From positions 1-64,000 of the forward strand of contig JAFYCS010000036.1 of NCBI GenBank assembly GCA_017539565.1: DNA of 64,000 nt. Direction: 5' to 3'. The notes under the pieces were generated by a model. The model searched no databases. It was given only the letters and a program-made list of their open reading frames with translations, and was not told the origin of the DNA. This document shows, piece by piece, positions 61,392-64,000 of this stretch. Every line of letters begins with the position of its first letter. Position 1 is the stretch's first letter. Both the position numbers and the translations under genes were made by a program. The stretch comes from Lachnospiraceae bacterium. GTDB taxonomy: Bacteria > Bacillota > Clostridia > Lachnospirales > Lachnospiraceae.

Positions 61392-62768
61392 ATGAAAAAG
61401 TACAGGATAATAGCAGCTTCGATACTCAGCTTGGCCATGCTTGCAGGCTGTACAACTAATGAAGGCAGGAGCCGCGGTGAATATGATCCGGATGCGGATA
61501 CTACAGGGAATGAGGTGGATACACCTACCCCTACGCCTGCGGACATACCGACGGTAATAGTACCTGAAGAGACACCGACGCCTACTCCGGCGGATATCGA
61601 TGACGGGCCGGTTTTTGACGGATATGAATCATCGGAGAAGGAGATAGCCGGATTTCTGGACGGGACCTGGTATCTTCATGAAGGGGCCAATATGATAGAG
61701 GCACCCGACGGGCTCTGGGATCACTTTGAGTTTAACGCCGATACTATGACGGCAAAGTACACGATGGCTTATGCAGCAGAAACCGCATACTTTGATTTTG
61801 AATTAAAAGATGCATATCCGGATGTTCCGGGGCAGTATAACCTGCTCTATCTGACAGCTACCGGGGCAACAGAAGGTTTCCCTTATGATATAAAGGGGCA
61901 GGTAGATACGTTCATGATAATACCTGTAAGGGACGGTATGGGTGACCGTCTCCTGATACAGCAGGTAGGCAACGGTATGTCGGAATTTGCATATGCTACC
62001 CTGAATGAAAAGCGCCAGGCTGATGGCGACTTCTGGATATTTAACAGGGATTATGGGGAAACTCCGCATGTAGGCGTAAACGGTATGGAGCGTGAACGTA
62101 ATCTGAATAAGAACGATCATTTCTATGCCATCAGGTATTCCGATTACGGATCGGAATGCAGCCTGCAGGAAGTAGAGCCTTTATTTGTTGAGCTGGAGAT
62201 GGAAGACGAATCCCTTGCAGACGTTATCTGTTTTGGCTGGAGTGATAACGGCCATCCTTTTAATACCGTAAACTATGATATAAAGGGAAAGGAGATGCTG
62301 GCAAATTCCGGAGCTTTTCTGCCGGGGCTGGTTGAGGTGACCACCGATGCGGACGGTAAGATCACTGAGATCCTGGATTGTCCTTCGTTTGCATACGGAT
62401 ATTTCTGCGAAGCCGCTAACGGTGCGCCTGATATTGACAGGGATGATGCAGTTTATGGTCCTACGGATAAAATGTTTCTGGGTGACTGGCTCTGTAAGGA
62501 TGACGGGGTGGGTTCATTGCAGATCACAACTGCAGATCCCCAGACCGGCGGATATTATCTGTTGTTCGATGTTTACCGCCTTTGCGTGATAGAAGCGTAT
62601 GCCAATATCGACGGTAACATGCTTAGTATCAACCAGGGATATATAAATTATACACTGCCGTTTGCAGCAACACTGGAAATAAAGGGTGACGAATTAAGGG
62701 TTACCGTTACCGAATCGGATTTTGAATATCTTCCCGTCGGTACCGTGATGCTCTATGAAAAAAAGTAA
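61392..62768 (+). CDS. Lipoprotein of unknown function with Pro-Thr linker
   Basis: A 458-residue exported protein. A lipoprotein signal ends in LAGC (Cys about residue 20); a linker with TPTPTPADIP and TPTPTPADID repeats (about 40-75) follows; the rest is a soluble, acidic domain with no family I recognise (SSEKEIAGFLDGTWYLHEGA at its start, SEFAYATLNEKRQADGDFWI and SLQITTADPQTGGYYLLFDV later). GGAGGGAG precedes this ATG; the frame is open further upstream but over the promoter. An NhaC-type antiporter follows after 21 bases, possibly in the same operon. Confidence 0.85.
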   Translation: MKKYRIIAASILSLAMLAGCTTNEGRSRGEYDPDADTTGNEVDTPTPTPADIPTVIVPEETPTPTPADIDDGPVFDGYESSEKEIAGFLDGTWYLHEGANMIEAPDGLWDHFEFNADTMTAKYTMAYAAETAYFDFELKDAYPDVPGQYNLLYLTATGATEGFPYDIKGQVDTFMIIPVRDGMGDRLLIQQVGNGMSEFAYATLNEKRQADGDFWIFNRDYGETPHVGVNGMERERNLNKNDHFYAIRYSDYGSECSLQEVEPLFVELEMEDESLADVICFGWSDNGHPFNTVNYDIKGKEMLANSGAFLPGLVEVTTDADGKITEILDCPSFAYGYFCEAANGAPDIDRDDAVYGPTDKMFLGDWLCKDDGVGSLQITTADPQTGGYYLLFDVYRLCVIEAYANIDGNMLSINQGYINYTLPFAATLEIKGDELRVTVTESDFEYLPVGTVMLYEKK

Positions 62769-62789
62769 ATAAAAAACGGAGGGCATAGT

Positions 62790-64000
62790 ATGTTTACGGA
62801 TTCTATATGGGCGCTGTTACCGCCGCTGGTGGCTATACTGCTGGCTCTTATCACAAAAGAGGTCTATTCTTCCCTGATGATAGGTATCATCGCCGGCGGA
62901 CTGCTGTATGCAGGATTCAATCCCGTCCTGGCGATGGAGCATATCTTTACGGAAGGCATGATAAGCCAGCTTTCCGATTCCTGGAATGTGGGCATACTTA
63001 TTTTTCTGGTAGTCCTGGGCAGTATCGTTATGCTTATGAACCGTGCCGGCGGATCAGCTGCTTTCGGGCGCTGGGCATCGGCACATGTAAAGACCCGTAT
63101 GGGAGCCCAGCTGGCAACATTTGCCCTTGGCGTTCTGATCTTTATAGATGACTATTTCAACTGCCTTACGGTCGGATCCGTAATGCGGCCGGTGACCGAT
63201 AAGAATAAGATATCACGTGAAAAGCTGGCATATCTGATCGATGCTACGGCTGCACCGGTCTGTATCATAGCTCCCATATCATCATGGGCGGCAGCAGTCA
63301 CAGGTTTTGTGGACGGCACTAACGGGCTGACTCTTTTCATCAGGGCTATCCCCTATAATCTTTATGCTTTCCTTACGATAGGGATGATGCTTATGCTCAT
63401 CTTAAGCGGTTATGACTTCGGCCCTATGAAGAAAGCGGAAAAGAATCTGCCCAAAGAGAAGATGCCGGATGAATCCCTGGTGGAATCGGGTATGACGGGA
63501 GCTGAAGAACAGCCTACACCGCCGGTTTCAGAAAAGGGAAAGGTTATACATCTGGTGCTGCCTATAATCACCCTTATATTCTGCTGCGTGATAGGCATGA
63601 TATATACCGGAGGCTTCTTTGAAGGAGTAAACTTTGTTGATGCATTTGCAAATTCCGATGCTTCGGTCGGTCTGGTATACGGATCCATGGCTGCACTTTT
63701 TATCACTGTAATATTCTATCTCCTTACAGGGGTGTTAAGCTTTAAGGAATGTATGAATGCCATACCGGAAGGCTTCAAGAGTATGGTACCGGCTATCCTT
63801 ATACTTACCCTTGCATGGACCTTAAAGAGCATGACGGATTCACTTGGCGCGGCAACATATGTGGCTTCGGTAGTTGAGAATATCGCAGGTAACGGCATGG
63901 TCATGTCTTTCCTTCCGGCCTTCGTATTCCTTATAGGTGCGTTCCTGGCGTTTGCGACCGGAACCTCATGGGGAACTTTCGGACTTCTGATACCTATTGT
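62790..64000 (+). CDS. NhaC-type Na+/H+ antiporter family protein (3' end outside window)
   Basis: The first 403 residues of a polytopic transporter. IDDYFNCLTVGSVMRPVTDKNKIS, with DDYFN on a TM helix, and FATGTSWGTFGLLIPI near the window edge are landmarks of the NhaC/YuiF (Na_H_antiporter) group. A hydrophilic loop (about residues 210-248, with GYDFGPMKKAEKN) splits two TM bundles. It probably exchanges sodium for protons or carries an organic acid or amino acid; the exact role is open. GGAGGG precedes the ATG. The gene runs off the right edge. Confidence 0.9.
   Translation, partial: MFTDSIWALLPPLVAILLALITKEVYSSLMIGIIAGGLLYAGFNPVLAMEHIFTEGMISQLSDSWNVGILIFLVVLGSIVMLMNRAGGSAAFGRWASAHVKTRMGAQLATFALGVLIFIDDYFNCLTVGSVMRPVTDKNKISREKLAYLIDATAAPVCIIAPISSWAAAVTGFVDGTNGLTLFIRAIPYNLYAFLTIGMMLMLILSGYDFGPMKKAEKNLPKEKMPDESLVESGMTGAEEQPTPPVSEKGKVIHLVLPIITLIFCCVIGMIYTGGFFEGVNFVDAFANSDASVGLVYGSMAALFITVIFYLLTGVLSFKECMNAIPEGFKSMVPAILILTLAWTLKSMTDSLGAATYVASVVENIAGNGMVMSFLPAFVFLIGAFLAFATGTSWGTFGLLIPI

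Overview
The window looks like a chromosomal segment of an anaerobic Gram-positive Firmicute of the Lachnospiraceae type (Butyrivibrio/Roseburia-like). Supporting signs are moderate GC, strong AGGAGG ribosome sites, sigma-A type promoters, a CUT2 monosaccharide ABC transporter, uronate catabolism (uxuA/uxuB), class III (anaerobic) ribonucleotide reductase with its activase, LarC, BspA-type LRR_5 surface protein, and the B. subtilis-like order ylxM-ffh-rpsP-khpA-rimM-trmD ... rplS ... rbgA-rnhB-ylqG-ylqH-yraN. I see no rRNA, tRNA, CRISPR array, insertion sequence or prophage. The species assignment is inference.

Layout. 1-5.9 kb: end of a xylose-binding-like protein, then a sugar ABC operon (lipoprotein, double ATPase, two paralogous permeases). 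6.0-19.8 kb: translation/secretion cluster (ylxM, ffh, rpsP, khpA, rimM, trmD), interrupted by an ABC exporter with a CPBP-protease fusion and a MATE pump, then rplS, two signal peptidases around rbgA, rnhB, orphan FliK-like and FlhB-C-like genes, and yraN. 19.8-29.4 kb: a Tyr-rich small ORF, GNAT, SGNH hydrolase, tyrS, DUF512 radical-SAM protein, der, plsY, gpsA, and a GT39-like membrane glycosyltransferase. 29.5-32.6 kb: a large secreted LRR/Big2 protein. 32.7-38.6 kb: uxuA/uxuB facing an AraC regulator and a frameshifted parallel beta-helix gene. 38.7-43.3 kb: membrane protein, larC, cardiolipin synthase, and an operon of three small membrane proteins of unknown role. 43.3-46.7 kb: nrdD, nrdG and a dUTPase-like gene (anaerobic dNTP supply), with a large structured element between nrdD and nrdG. 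46.9-52.0 kb: a tight four-gene unit of a Gly-Ser-aromatic pentapeptide-repeat protein, a GT-A-like glycosyltransferase, and a GldA/GldFG-like ABC transporter. 52.0-64.0 kb: gltX, UvrD-like helicase, DUF1292, DUF5662, trpS, citrate synthase, a lactonase-family beta-propeller, aroC, a lipoprotein and a partial NhaC-type antiporter.

Most notable: (i) the GS[YF]xx pentapeptide protein with its glycosyltransferase and ABC partner genes, the best candidate for an undescribed system; (ii) a roughly 138-nt three-way-junction palindromic element between nrdD and nrdG; (iii) a dispersed hairpin repeat (consensus GTCATCCTGAGC-nnn-GCGAAGGATCT) with a conserved purine-purine internal loop, one copy of which supplies the ribosome-binding site of the DUF512 gene; (iv) two promoters placed so close to their start codons (ylxM, cls) that the mRNAs should be almost leaderless; (v) an unlisted 36-residue Tyr-rich ORF with its own promoter, ribosome site and terminator.
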